From Blastococcus sp. DSM 46786 (GTDB lineage: Bacteria > Actinomycetota > Actinomycetes > Mycobacteriales > Geodermatophilaceae): 64,000 nt of DNA. Below the pieces are notes generated by a model that searched no databases, was not told the origin of the DNA, and worked only from the letters and a program-made list of their open reading frames with translations. The stretch is taken from assembly GCF_900109665.1 (NCBI RefSeq), contig NZ_FOAO01000007.1:62001-126000 (forward strand), written 5' to 3'. Of this stretch, positions 17,194 through 25,815 are shown one piece after another. Numbering within the stretch: the stretch's first letter is position 1; each line of letters opens with the position of its first letter. A program made the position numbers and the translations under genes.

Positions 17194-17364
17194 GTGACCG
17201 ACAACCGCTACGCCATCGGCCTGGACGCCCTCGAGGCCGGGAGCCGCGTCGAGCCGGCCGACCAGGTCGCGGAGCAGCCGACGCCCGGCGCACCGCCCCC
17301 TGCCCCGGCCGGCGAACCGCACCCGTTCGCCGGCGGAGCGGGCGGCGACGCCGACGGCGACTGA
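17194..17364 (+). CDS. Small acidic hypothetical protein
   Basis: 56 residues from a GTG at 17194, with GGAAGG 7 bases upstream (a GTG at 17188 is an alternative). The protein starts TDNRYAIGLDALEAG and ends in a proline/glycine/alanine-rich tail. I do not recognise a family. The ribosome binding site and third-position GC support translation, but the call rests on little. Confidence 0.4.
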   Translation: MTDNRYAIGLDALEAGSRVEPADQVAEQPTPGAPPPAPAGEPHPFAGGAGGDADGD

Positions 17365-17456
17365 TCCTGCGGCGGGGGTCAGACCCGGTCGTCCCGCTTG
17401 AGCCGGCCGTAGGCGGCGGTGCGGCGCGGGCGGCGGCGGTGACGCAGGATCGGCGC

Positions 17457-18488
17457 ATGGCCTACTCCGCAGCCGACGACCGCTACGACTCCATGACCTA
17501 CCGCCGCACCGGGCGGAGCGGCCTGGACCTCCCCGTGCTGAGCCTGGGCCTGTGGCACAACTTCGGCGACGACATGCCCTTCGACCGCCAGCGCGACATC
17601 CTGCGGCGGGCCTTCGACCTGGGCATCACGCACTTCGACCTGGCGAACAACTACGGACCGCCCTACGGCAGCGCGGAGAGCAACTTCGGGCGGCACCTGG
17701 CCGACGACTTCCGGCCCTACCGCGACGAGCTGGTCATCTCCACCAAGGCCGGCTACGACATGTGGCCCGGGCCGTACGGCCAGGGCGGGGGCTCGCGCAA
17801 GTACCTGCTCAGCAGCCTGGACCAGTCGCTGCGGCGGATGGGCCTGGACCACGTCGACATCTTCTACAGCCACCGGCCCGACCCCACGACGCCGCTGGAG
17901 GAGACGATGGGGGCGCTGGACACCGCCGTCCGCTCCGGGAAGGCGCTCTACGCCGGCATCTCGTCGTACTCGCCCGAGCAGACCCGCCGGGCGGCGGAGA
18001 TCCTGGCCGACCTGGGCACGCCGCTGCTGATCCACCAGCCCTCGTACTCGATGCTCAACCGCTGGGTCGAGCGCGAGGACCTGCTGGGCGTGCTCGCCGA
18101 CGTCGGTGCCGGGTGCATCGCCTTCTCGCCGCTGGCGCAGGGCATGCTCACCGACAAGTACCTCGGCGGGGTGCCGGAGGGGTCGCGGGCCAGCCAGGGC
18201 AAGTCGCTCTCGCCCGACCTGCTCACCGAGCAGACGCTCACCCACGTCCGCGCCCTCGACGGGCTGGCCCGGGAGCGCGGGCACTCGCTGGCCCAGATGG
18301 CGCTGGCGTGGGCGCTGCGCGACCCGCGGATGACGACGGTGCTCGTCGGGGCCAGCAGCGTGGCGCAGCTGGAGCAGAACGTCGGGGCGCTGGACCACCT
18401 CGCGTTCTCCGACGACGAGCTCGCGGCGATCGACCAGCACGCCGTCGACGGCGGCATCGACCTGTGGGAGGGCCCCCGCACCGCCTGA
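17457..18488 (+). CDS. Aldo/keto reductase, YghZ-like
   Basis: 343 residues from an ATG 6 bases after a CAGGAT -10-like box. The AKR barrel shows FDLANNYGPPYGSAE, the catalytic Asp/Tyr region, VISTKAGYDMWPGPYGQGG (catalytic lysine), DIFYSHRPDPTTPLEE (histidine) and a C-terminal NADPH-binding segment TTVLVGASSVAQLEQN. Insert length and the GPYG sequence place it with E. coli YghZ (L-glyceraldehyde 3-phosphate reductase) and potassium-channel beta-like AKRs. It probably detoxifies aldehydes using NADPH. It stands alone between unrelated units. Confidence 0.88.
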   Translation: MAYSAADDRYDSMTYRRTGRSGLDLPVLSLGLWHNFGDDMPFDRQRDILRRAFDLGITHFDLANNYGPPYGSAESNFGRHLADDFRPYRDELVISTKAGYDMWPGPYGQGGGSRKYLLSSLDQSLRRMGLDHVDIFYSHRPDPTTPLEETMGALDTAVRSGKALYAGISSYSPEQTRRAAEILADLGTPLLIHQPSYSMLNRWVEREDLLGVLADVGAGCIAFSPLAQGMLTDKYLGGVPEGSRASQGKSLSPDLLTEQTLTHVRALDGLARERGHSLAQMALAWALRDPRMTTVLVGASSVAQLEQNVGALDHLAFSDDELAAIDQHAVDGGIDLWEGPRTA

Positions 18489-18529
18489 GCACCTGTGGAC
18501 AACGGGTCCGGGGGAGGGTCGTTCCTGCC

Positions 18530-18535
18530 TAGGGT
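18530..18535 (+). promoter_or_regulatory. Candidate -10 box TAGGGT of a leaderless promoter
   Basis: TAGGGT lies 7 bases before the GTG at 18543 that opens the four-gene WXG-like cassette. No Shine-Dalgarno sequence is present. Confidence 0.5.
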
Positions 18536-18542
18536 CCGCGGT

Positions 18543-18833
18543 GTGAGTGACGGCCTCGAGGTGGAGACGGCGGTCCTGCGGGACGCCGGGCGTGCGCTGC
18601 TGGTCGTGCACGGTGAGTTCGACGGCGCGCGGGACACCGCCGACGTCGGCGCCGACGTCATCGCGCACGACGGGCTGCGGGAGCGGCTGGGGGAGTTCGG
18701 CAGCAACTGGGACCGCCGGCGGACCGAGATGGCCGGGCTGATCGCGGGGCTCGGCCAGGCCGCGCAGGACGCCGCGGAGGTCTACGAGCGGATCGAGACC
18801 GAACTGGTCGCCGCCATGGCCGGTGAACGGTGA
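18543..18833 (+). CDS. WXG100-like small helical protein
   Basis: 96 residues from a leaderless GTG. It is predicted to be helix-turn-helix: a first helix around DTADVGADVIAHDGLRERLG, a turn with NWDRRR, and a second helix MAGLIAGLGQAAQDAAEVYE. Length and shape match ESX/WXG100 substrates or the related TIGR04197-type proteins, with NW in place of the strict W-x-G. It is the first gene of a cassette of four with 4-base GTGA overlaps. No secretion machinery genes are nearby. Confidence 0.6.
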   Translation: MSDGLEVETAVLRDAGRALLVVHGEFDGARDTADVGADVIAHDGLRERLGEFGSNWDRRRTEMAGLIAGLGQAAQDAAEVYERIETELVAAMAGER

Positions 18834-20086
18834 TCCGCCCGCGGGACTGGTCGCCGCTGCGCCCGGCGGACCCGGTCGGCGGGGACGCCGCGGCGGTCGT
18901 CCGGCTCGCACGTCGGTACGCCGACACCGCCACGGCGATCACCACGGCGGCGACGGCCCTCCGCGAGATCCACGGCAGCGCGACCGCGTGGAACTCCGAC
19001 GCGGGCCGGGCGTTCCGGCAGCGCACCGTCGAGGTGGCCGGCGCGATCGAGCAGGCGCACGCCCGGTACGAGGGGGCGGCGGCGGCGCTGGCCGGCTACG
19101 CGCGCACGCTGGAGGACGTCCAGGCCCGCGCCGACGTCGTCCTGGCCCGCGCCCAGCGTGCCGAGGAGGCCCGGGACGCCGCCTGGCGTGCCCGCGAGCG
19201 CGCCGCGGCCCAGGCGGAGCCCGATCCGGTCGCCGAGCGCCGGGCGCACGACGACGCCGCGGCGGCCACCGGGGGCATCCGGGCGGCCGGCGAGGAACTC
19301 GACGCGCTCGAGGCCGAGTGGCGGGCGGCGGGGACCAGCGCCGCCGACGCCATCGACGACGTCCTCGGTGCCGACGACCTCGCGGACGGGTTCTGGGACG
19401 ACGTGCTGGACGTGGTCGCCGTGGTCACCGGCTGGGCCGGGCTGCTCTCGGCTGCCCTCGGCCTGGCGGCGTTCTTCCTCGGCACGATCCCGGGTCTGCA
19501 GCCCTTCGCCGCGGCGCTCGCCGGGGCGGCCCTCGTCGCCGGTGCCGTCTCGCTGGTGGGCAACACGGTGCTGCTGGCGAGCGGCCGGGCGGAGCTCGAC
19601 GCCGTGCTCTGGGACGCGGTGGGGGTGCTGACCTTCGGGGCCGGTCGGGCCTTCGCGCTGGCCGGCCGGGCGGTGGCCACGGGCACCCGCGGTCTGGCTC
19701 GCCCCTCGCTGGTGCAGCACCTGCGGGGTTCGGGGATGACGCGCCGGGAGGCGAAGGAGGCCTCGGGCGTCGCCGCGTCCCCCGGAGCGGCGGCCTCCGC
19801 GCTCACCTCCCGGGCCCGCGACCCGCGCGGCTGGCTGCCCACCCGCGGGGAGTGGGCCGAGGCCTACCGCCCGTCGGGGCTGCTGCGCGATCCGGGCGGC
19901 CCGCCGCCCTTCGTCCACCCGGCCGCGACGGCCGCCCCCCAGGTGCAGGCCGGCCTCTCCCGCGCCGCGCGGGCCGACGGCGCGTCCCTGCTCGCGAACG
20001 CCGCCGGCACCGCCCCGGCCGCCAACGCCTTCGCGGGCAGCGGTGGCCCCGCCGGTTCCCGCGCCCCGGTCCGGGCGGACCGGTGA
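18830..20086 (+). CDS. Putative type VII-secreted protein with WXG-like N-terminus and membrane hairpin
   Basis: 418 residues, translationally coupled to the upstream small protein. Residues 1-110 are helical and contain TAWNSDAGRAFRQRT, resembling the WxG...F region of ESX-type substrates. Residues 110-170 form a charged coiled coil. Two hydrophobic stretches follow near 200-250 (SAALGLAAFFLGTIP, then ALAGAALVAGAVSLVGNTVL). The rest is alanine/proline-rich. I see no catalytic toxin motif, so calling it an effector would go beyond the sequence. This arrangement recurs in actinobacteria under the label putative T7SS-secreted protein. Confidence 0.55.
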   Translation: MIRPRDWSPLRPADPVGGDAAAVVRLARRYADTATAITTAATALREIHGSATAWNSDAGRAFRQRTVEVAGAIEQAHARYEGAAAALAGYARTLEDVQARADVVLARAQRAEEARDAAWRARERAAAQAEPDPVAERRAHDDAAAATGGIRAAGEELDALEAEWRAAGTSAADAIDDVLGADDLADGFWDDVLDVVAVVTGWAGLLSAALGLAAFFLGTIPGLQPFAAALAGAALVAGAVSLVGNTVLLASGRAELDAVLWDAVGVLTFGAGRAFALAGRAVATGTRGLARPSLVQHLRGSGMTRREAKEASGVAASPGAAASALTSRARDPRGWLPTRGEWAEAYRPSGLLRDPGGPPPFVHPAATAAPQVQAGLSRAARADGASLLANAAGTAPAANAFAGSGGPAGSRAPVRADR

Positions 20087-20664
20087 CGGCCGCGGCGCCT
20101 CCCCGCGACTTCACCTTCGCGGTGCCCGGCGACTGGGTGCGGATCCGGGTCCTGGACGACGCGCAGCGCGACGCGGACGTCCGCCGCATCGCCCGGGCGG
20201 TCACCCGGGGCCGGCCCGACCGCGACCGGCTGATGCCGCAGCTGGCCCGCGTGCTGCACGAGGCAGTCGCCGCGCGCACCGACAGCCGCACCGTCGAGGT
20301 GCACCTGCCGGTGCTCCAGGAGGGCGCCCCGCCGGTGGCCTGCGCCCTGGCTGTCGGGGTGGTCCCTCCACGGGACGGTGACCGGCCCGGTGGCGAGGAC
20401 GCCGCGTTCCTCGCCGCGGCGGGGACGGGGGCCACGGCCGAGGTGGTCGACCTGACCTGCGGCCCGGTGGCCCGCCTGCGCCGCCGGACGTCCGCACCCG
20501 CTCCGGATGGCCGGAGGGTCGAGACGGAGGTGGTGCAGTACCAGCACCCGATGCCCGGCGGCGGCTTCGTGCTGCTCAGCTTCTCGACGCCGCTGCTGGA
20601 GCTGCTCGACCCGCTCACCGCGCTGTTCGACGCCGTCGCGGGCTCCTTCCGGTGGCTCCCGTGA
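20083..20664 (+). CDS. Conserved hypothetical, possible Mog1/PsbP (LpqN)-like fold
   Basis: 193 residues from a GTG overlapping the previous stop. It starts FTFAVPGDWVRIRV, a pattern seen in Mog1/PsbP-like proteins such as LpqN, and ends with alternating strands (VETEVVQYQHPMPGGGFVL, FSTPLLELLDPLTALFDAV). It lacks a signal peptide. The C-terminal half resembles that of the next gene, so the pair may be paralogues. Its function is unknown; co-translation with the WXG-like proteins suggests a chaperone or partner. Confidence 0.5.
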   Translation: MTAAAPPRDFTFAVPGDWVRIRVLDDAQRDADVRRIARAVTRGRPDRDRLMPQLARVLHEAVAARTDSRTVEVHLPVLQEGAPPVACALAVGVVPPRDGDRPGGEDAAFLAAAGTGATAEVVDLTCGPVARLRRRTSAPAPDGRRVETEVVQYQHPMPGGGFVLLSFSTPLLELLDPLTALFDAVAGSFRWLP

Positions 20665-21251
20665 CCGGCGTCGTCCACCACTGGGGCTACTCCGTCGCGC
20701 CCTCCGACGAGGGGTGGGTGTGGCTGCCCGGGACCGGGGACGTCGCCGCCTGGGCGCAGGAGGTCTGCGCCGACCTCTACGTCCACGGGCCGGAGGCGGC
20801 CTGGCTGGGTGCCCAGCTGCGGTCGCTGGGCGCCGCCCTCCGCGAGGGCCCGCCCGACCTGGCCGCGCTCTGGGTGCCCGACCCGGCCCACGGCGTCCTG
20901 GCGACGCTCCGTACCGACCGGTACCGGCTCACCACCGGGCTGCCGGAGCTCGCCGCGCAGGAGCGCGCCACCGCCGGGCGGGGGCTGGCCCCTCCTGCCG
21001 TCGACCTGGTCGCACTGCCGGCCGGTCCGGCGCTGCGCGTCCGGCGGGTGGAGCGGCAGGCCGACGGCCCGGGGGAGGGCCTGCTCGTCGAAAGCGTCCG
21101 CCATCTCGTCGCACCTCCGGGCGCGGTCGACGCCGACAGCGTGCCGACGGGCGTGGAGCTGGTCATGGCCTGGACGCTGCTGCACGAGGGGGAGGAGTTC
21201 GCGGACATGGCCGACCGGACGGCCGAGCGGTTCCGCATCACCGCCGGCTGA
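20661..21251 (+). CDS. Conserved hypothetical, last gene of the WXG-like cassette
   Basis: 196 residues from the GTG that overlaps the previous stop (a GTG at 20652 is an alternative). It contains GWVWLPGTGDVAAWAQEVCA near the start. Later segments (VDLVALPAGPALRVRRVERQ, SVRHLVAPPGAVDAD, and DMADRTAERFRI) parallel the order VDL-GP-RLRR-...-FRW of the preceding protein. It has no membrane segment and no recognised domain. The function is unknown. Confidence 0.5.
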   Translation: MTGVVHHWGYSVAPSDEGWVWLPGTGDVAAWAQEVCADLYVHGPEAAWLGAQLRSLGAALREGPPDLAALWVPDPAHGVLATLRTDRYRLTTGLPELAAQERATAGRGLAPPAVDLVALPAGPALRVRRVERQADGPGEGLLVESVRHLVAPPGAVDADSVPTGVELVMAWTLLHEGEEFADMADRTAERFRITAG

Positions 21252-21320
21252 GCGCGCGAGACCTCACCCCTCGGGGGGATGTGCCGGCGCGCGCAGCGTG
21301 TCGATGCCTCCTGCGTGAGC

Positions 21321-23396
21321 ATGGAACGGGTGGCCCTGGGCCGCCCCAGCGGGACCCGGGACGCCGTTCCGGCGCCGGAGAGCGCCGCGCGGCTGCTCGT
21401 GGTGCGCACCGTGGCCGTCGCCGCCGTCCTGGCCACCGCCGGTTACCTGACCTGGCGGTTGCTGGCGACCCTGCCCGAGGGCGCCGCCCTCTGGCTGGGC
21501 GTGCCGTTCCTCGCGCTGGAGCTCTACGGCGGACTCGCCCTCGTGCTGTTCGTGATGACCACCTGGGACGTCGCGCCGGCGACCGTGCCGGCGCCCCGCC
21601 CCGGGCCGCCGCCGTCGGTCACCGTGCTCGTCGCCACCTACAACGAGCACCTCGACGTGCTGCTGCCGACCGTCGCCGCCTGCCTGGCCATGGAGGGCGA
21701 GCACGAGACCTGGGTGCTCGACGACGGCGATCGGCTCGAGGTCGAGGAGATGGTCACCGCGCTGGGCGCCCGCTACGTCACCCGCGCCGAGCACGACCAC
21801 GCCAAGGCAGGCAACCTCAACCACGCGCTGGCGCTGGTGCGCACCGACCTCGTCGCAGTGTTCGACGCCGACCACGTGCCCGACCCGGACTTCCTCACCC
21901 GCACGCTGCCCTACTTCGCCGACGACCGGCTGGCGCTGGTGCAGACGCCGCAGCACTTCTACAACACGAGCTCCTTCGAGCACCTGCGCGAGGGGGCCGA
22001 CCTGCACGAGGAGTCGCTGTTCTACCGGGTGATCCAGGCCGGCAAGCACCACGCGGGGGCCGCCTTCTGGTGCGGGACCAACGCCGTGCTGCGGGCCGAG
22101 GCGCTCCGCGAGATCGGGGGCGTGGCCACCGAGTCGCTCACCGAGGACTTCCACACCACCATGAAGCTGCACCGCGCCGGGTGGCGGAGCGTCTACCACA
22201 ACGAGGTGCTCGCCCGCGGGCTGGCGGCGGGCAGCCCCGACGCCTTCTACGCGCAGCGCCGGCGGTGGGGCCGCGGCGCGATGCAGGTGCTGCGGCACGA
22301 CAACCCGCTGACCGCCACGGGGCTGACCCCTCGGCAGCGGCTCGGCTACCTCTACTCCCTGTCGGCGTGGTTCGACTCGTGGCGGACGCTGGGCCTGGCC
22401 CTCGTGCCGGTGAGCGTGCTGGTCACCGGGGTGTTCCCGGTGGACGCGCCGCCCGCGCTGTTCGCGGTGATGGCGGGCGTCCCGTTCCTCCTGCAGCAGG
22501 TGGCGCTCGGCCTGCTGTCGCGGGGGTTCGCCCCGGCGCGCTTCTCGCTGCTGTTCGAGGTCGTCCGGCTGCCCTCCAACCTCGCGGCCACGCTCTCGCT
22601 GGTGCTGCGCGGCACGGGCCGGTTCGCGGTCACCGCCAAGGGCCGCACGGGGGAGGAGCGCACCCGCGCCCGGGTGCCCGCGCTGCTGCTCGCGCTCGCC
22701 GCCGTGCTCGTCGGGAGCCTGCTCTTCACCGCGGCGAGCCTGGCCGGCTGGACGCCGGTCGAGCACGGGCTGGGCGGCACCACGCTGGTGCCGGTCTTCT
22801 GGGTGGCGACCACCCTGGGCTTCGTCGTCGCCGGCATCCGCCGCATCCGCGACCCGCGCTTCTCCGCCGAGCGCCGGGACGGGCACCGCTTCCCGGCCGC
22901 GCTGTCCGCCGTCGTCGAGGGGGCCCCGGCCCGGCTGGTCGACGTCTCGCTCGGCGGCGCGCAGGTGCGCGTCCGCGGGGTCGGCGCCGCCGTCGGCGCC
23001 GAGGTGGAGCTCGCCATCCGCGTGCCCGACCGCGCCGCGCACGTCGTCTTCCGCACGGTCGTCCGGTCCCGCAGCGGGGACGTCCACCGCCTGCAGTTCG
23101 TCGGGCGGCAGTGGCGCGAGCTGGCCGCGCTCTCGGCGACGGCGTTCGGCGCCGGCGCCGCCCGCTGGGCGGCCGTCGAGATCACCCCCGTCGCGGTGGA
23201 GGCGCCCGTCGCCCCCGGCCGCCGGGTGCCGGCCGCCTCGCTCCACCCGGACGCGGTGTCCGCCGCGGTGCGCAGCCCGTTCGTCGCCCCGGCCGCCCGA
23301 CGTCCGGGAGACGACGACACCCGGCCGATCCCGCGGCTGACCCCGGAGCTGGAGCGCGCGCTGGCCGGCGCCGACGGTGGTGGCTCCGGCCGGTGA
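21321..23396 (+). CDS. Membrane glycosyltransferase family 2 with C-terminal PilZ domain (BcsA-like)
   Basis: 691 residues from the ATG at 21321 (GTG 21315 possible). Two helices precede a processive GT2 domain: VATYNEHLDVLLPTV, VLDDGDRL, FDADHVPDPDFL (DxD), TESLTEDFHTTMKLHRAGW (TED) and QRRRWGRGAMQ (QxxRW). Four or five more helices follow. PilZ begins near residue 530 with ERRDGHRFPA (RxxxR) and VDVSLGGAQVRV (D-x-S-x-x-G), the c-di-GMP-binding signature. It probably makes an exported beta-glucan switched on by c-di-GMP. No bcsB-like partner is adjacent, so it is not a standard cellulose operon. Confidence 0.88.
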   Translation: MERVALGRPSGTRDAVPAPESAARLLVVRTVAVAAVLATAGYLTWRLLATLPEGAALWLGVPFLALELYGGLALVLFVMTTWDVAPATVPAPRPGPPPSVTVLVATYNEHLDVLLPTVAACLAMEGEHETWVLDDGDRLEVEEMVTALGARYVTRAEHDHAKAGNLNHALALVRTDLVAVFDADHVPDPDFLTRTLPYFADDRLALVQTPQHFYNTSSFEHLREGADLHEESLFYRVIQAGKHHAGAAFWCGTNAVLRAEALREIGGVATESLTEDFHTTMKLHRAGWRSVYHNEVLARGLAAGSPDAFYAQRRRWGRGAMQVLRHDNPLTATGLTPRQRLGYLYSLSAWFDSWRTLGLALVPVSVLVTGVFPVDAPPALFAVMAGVPFLLQQVALGLLSRGFAPARFSLLFEVVRLPSNLAATLSLVLRGTGRFAVTAKGRTGEERTRARVPALLLALAAVLVGSLLFTAASLAGWTPVEHGLGGTTLVPVFWVATTLGFVVAGIRRIRDPRFSAERRDGHRFPAALSAVVEGAPARLVDVSLGGAQVRVRGVGAAVGAEVELAIRVPDRAAHVVFRTVVRSRSGDVHRLQFVGRQWRELAALSATAFGAGAARWAAVEITPVAVEAPVAPGRRVPAASLHPDAVSAAVRSPFVAPAARRPGDDDTRPIPRLTPELERALAGADGGGSGR

Positions 23397-23536
23397 TCCG
23401 CGGCGCCCCGGGCGGACGTCTCCCGGGCGAACGGCAGCGCCAGGTCCAGTCGGGAGCGGTCCGTCTCGACGCGCGTCCGCTCTCGCGGCAGGCTGGCGGG
23501 AGACCGACCGGAGCAGGCTGAGAGGACGGGCGACCC

Positions 23537-23749
23537 ATGGCTGCCGCGCGCTACGAGTACAAGGTCGAGGAGATCCGGGAGGGCCTCATCGGCGGCAAGA
23601 TGTCCGGCGGCAAGCTGGAGAAGGTCCTGAACGAGCACGCCCGCTCCGGCTGGCAGCTCAAGGCGATCACCTCGGTCGAGGTGAAGGGGCGGATCGGTCC
23701 CGGCGGCGTCGACGGCGTCCTGGTGACCTTCGAGCGCCCGGTGGCATGA
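23537..23749 (+). CDS. DUF4177 family small protein
   Basis: 70 residues from an ATG. The sequence YEYKVEEIREGLIGGKMSGG, KLEKVLNEHARSGWQLKAIT and VTFERPV matches the DUF4177 layout: two strands, a helix with GW, then strands. The family is small, cytoplasmic and of unknown function. Its stop overlaps the start of the next gene by ATGA, so the two are co-translated. Confidence 0.8.
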   Translation: MAAARYEYKVEEIREGLIGGKMSGGKLEKVLNEHARSGWQLKAITSVEVKGRIGPGGVDGVLVTFERPVA

Positions 23750-24432
23750 CGCTGCAGTTCACCAGCGGCGACCAGTGGCTGCTCGACCACCGGGACGGCG
23801 TCGACCGGGACATCGCGCTGGCCTGGTTCGACGCCTTCCGGCCGCAGCCGGTCGAGGAGATGGTCGGGCGGTGGCGGGGGAGCGGGCTGCCCACCGGGTC
23901 GCCGCTGGACGGGCTGCTGGAGTCCTACGGCTGGTGGGGCAAGGAGTTCCTCGACGCCGAGACCGTGCACCCGCTGCTGTTCCGCACCCGCTCCGGACCG
24001 CGCCCGGTCGACCCGGCGCTCATCCCGGTGGGCGTGCTGCGCGGCCTGCCCGGGCTGGCGCACTCGCGGGCGGCCCGGCTCGCGTTCACCGCCGTCCGGC
24101 CGCTGCTGACGACGTCCCGACCGAAAGCCCGGCTGCGCGCCGTCGAGCACCGCGGCGTCGTCACCGCGGCGATGGTCTACGACCGGCTGCCGATCATCGA
24201 CGTCTTCCGGCGGGTGAACGGCCGGACCGTCCTCGGGATGATGGACCTGCGCGGCCTGCCCGACCCGTTCTTCTTCATCCTGCACCGCGACGGCCCGGTC
24301 GGTCGACCCGCGCGAAGGCGGCGTCTCGACGGTCCTGCGGGCGGAGGGCAGCCTGGGGTGCGCCGGGTGGACGAGTGGAGGCCGAGATGGCTGGGCGGCC
24401 TCCTGGCCACCTGCGAGCGGCCCGTCTCCTAG
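23746..24432 (+). CDS. DUF4334 (GXWXG domain) protein, C-terminal tail possibly frameshifted
   Basis: 228 residues. The GXWXG domain lies near residues 20-75 (SYGWWGKEFLDAETVHPLLF). The DUF4334 half follows: VTAAMVYDRLPIIDVFRRVN, then TVLGMMDLRG and PFFFILHRD. Family members normally end a few residues after that last motif, about 24300. Here another 45 residues run on with arginine-rich composition and poorer third-position GC, which suggests a lost stop or a frameshift near 24300. Function of the family is unknown. Confidence 0.72.
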   Translation: MTLQFTSGDQWLLDHRDGVDRDIALAWFDAFRPQPVEEMVGRWRGSGLPTGSPLDGLLESYGWWGKEFLDAETVHPLLFRTRSGPRPVDPALIPVGVLRGLPGLAHSRAARLAFTAVRPLLTTSRPKARLRAVEHRGVVTAAMVYDRLPIIDVFRRVNGRTVLGMMDLRGLPDPFFFILHRDGPVGRPARRRRLDGPAGGGQPGVRRVDEWRPRWLGGLLATCERPVS

Positions 24433-24460
24433 CTGCTGGAAGGCCCTCCGGAGGCTCGGT

Positions 24461-24721
24461 TCAGACGCCGGCCACGGCGTCCCCGTTCAGGGGGTGCTCC
24501 GCCATCACGGTCTCGCTGACTTCGTCGGCGTGCCAGCGGGCGGCGTCGTGTGCCACGGCCTGGGCGTTGAGGAAGTGCCCCCGCGCGAGGTGCGCATGGT
24601 GAGCGGCCTGGACGTGCTCGCCCAGTCCGGAGTGGCTCGCGGCCTCGCGGTAGTGGCGGACGGCCAGCACGAGTTCGTCGGCAGCCTTCGTGTACTGGTT
24701 CTTGGACAGGTCCTGGGTCAT
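24461..24721 (-). CDS. Small histidine-rich helical protein
   Basis: 86 residues from the ATG at 24721; an ATG at 24730 is also possible, and a GGAAGG lies just upstream of both. The protein is almost all helix (DELVLAVRHYREAASHSG, then VQAAHHAHLARGHFLNAQAV) with ten or so histidines. I do not recognise a family. Helical packing and spaced histidines could mean metal binding, but no ligand pattern stands out. Confidence 0.6.
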   Translation of the reverse strand: MTQDLSKNQYTKAADELVLAVRHYREAASHSGLGEHVQAAHHAHLARGHFLNAQAVAHDAARWHADEVSETVMAEHPLNGDAVAGV

Positions 24722-24911
24722 GTCGTCCATACCTTCCAGTCGATGCTCCCGTCGGTGGAAGGCCGACGGTAGTGACCGGCCGCCGAACGGTGGCACGGAC
24801 AGATTGCACAGACCAGGCGGTCACTTCTGTGCGGCCTGCCCGTGCGAGCCCATGCGCGGTCGGCGGCGTCGGCAGGGGCCGGTGGCCGCTTCCGCCCCGT
24901 CGGCAGGCGGA

Positions 24912-25658
24912 TCAGCTCCGGCGGAACATCGTCGCGCCGACCAGGACGACGGCCCCCAGCACGGCCAACTGCAGCACCGGCGCGGCCAGGGGCGCGACGA
25001 TGAGGAGCCCCGCGCCGGCCGCTGCACCGGCGACGAGCCCCACGAGGATCTCGATGCTGTGCCAGACCTCCCGCACGCCGCGGCCGGTCGCCAGCCGAAT
25101 CACCACGGTGGTGAGCGTGCCGGTCAGGTAGGTCGTCGACATGCCGCTGACGCCGAACCGCTGGACGGTGCTGCTCTGGATCCCCAGTGCGGCGGACATG
25201 GCGAAGAGCAGTACCAGGGTCAGCGCCGTCCCGGGTCCTGCGCCGGTGATCCACCAGCCGACGGCGTAGCCGGCCAGGAGGACCAGCTCGACGGTGAGGG
25301 CCACCGTCACCGGCCGCGGCCAGATCCGGTCCCCGGGGATCGGGCTACCGGCCAGGCGCGCACCCAGCGCCGCGCCGGCGCAGAAGGCGATGATGGCGCC
25401 GCCCGACGCGATGGCCAGCTCAGCGTCCGCCGTGCTCGCGGAGGCGCCCAGGATCACCAGGTTTCCCGTCATGACACTGGTGAAGGCGCCGCCGAGGGCC
25501 ATCAACCCGATCGCGTCGGTCGCGCCACTGACGACGGCGAGGGCGACCACCAGGGTCTGGCGCAGGCGCAGCGCGCGGCGGCGCACGTCCTCCGCCACGG
25601 TCGGTCCGCTGGTGGGTGTGGTCGTCGCGGCGGGGGAGGTCGTTGAAGGCCCGGACAC
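24912..25658 (-). CDS. DUF1275 (YoaK) family membrane protein
   Basis: 248 residues from a GTG at 25658 (GTG 25598 possible). Six hydrophobic helices carry the two conserved family segments: SGATDAIGLMALGGAFTSVM followed by TGNLV in helix 1, and LGIQSSTVQRFGVSGMSTTY followed by LTGTL in the fourth. The family function is unknown. It is divergent from the HDO gene and shares its promoter gap, which holds two TGTGCA words. Confidence 0.85.
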   Translation of the reverse strand: MSGPSTTSPAATTTPTSGPTVAEDVRRRALRLRQTLVVALAVVSGATDAIGLMALGGAFTSVMTGNLVILGASASTADAELAIASGGAIIAFCAGAALGARLAGSPIPGDRIWPRPVTVALTVELVLLAGYAVGWWITGAGPGTALTLVLLFAMSAALGIQSSTVQRFGVSGMSTTYLTGTLTTVVIRLATGRGVREVWHSIEILVGLVAGAAAGAGLLIVAPLAAPVLQLAVLGAVVLVGATMFRRS

Positions 25659-25701
25659 CCATGCAGGATCCCTGCCGGCCGTTCCCGGAAGCCCTGGTCC
25701 A

Positions 25702-25732
25702 TGTGCACACGAAACTGGCGGAGGCCTGTGCA
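25702..25732. promoter_or_regulatory. Paired TGTGCA(CA) words in the HDO promoter gap
   Basis: An exact palindrome TGTGCACA at 25702-25709 and a TGTGCA at 25727-25732 lie between the divergent DUF1275 and HDO genes, 84-114 bases before the HDO start. The same word occurs before the pucR-type gene and both transporters of this cluster. Confidence 0.4.
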
Positions 25733-25815
25733 GGATGACCGTCGGGTTGGACGAGTGACGCACCTAACTTGGAGGACGCAAGCCCGAGCCCACGCTTCGC
25801 CAGGGAAGGCACTCC

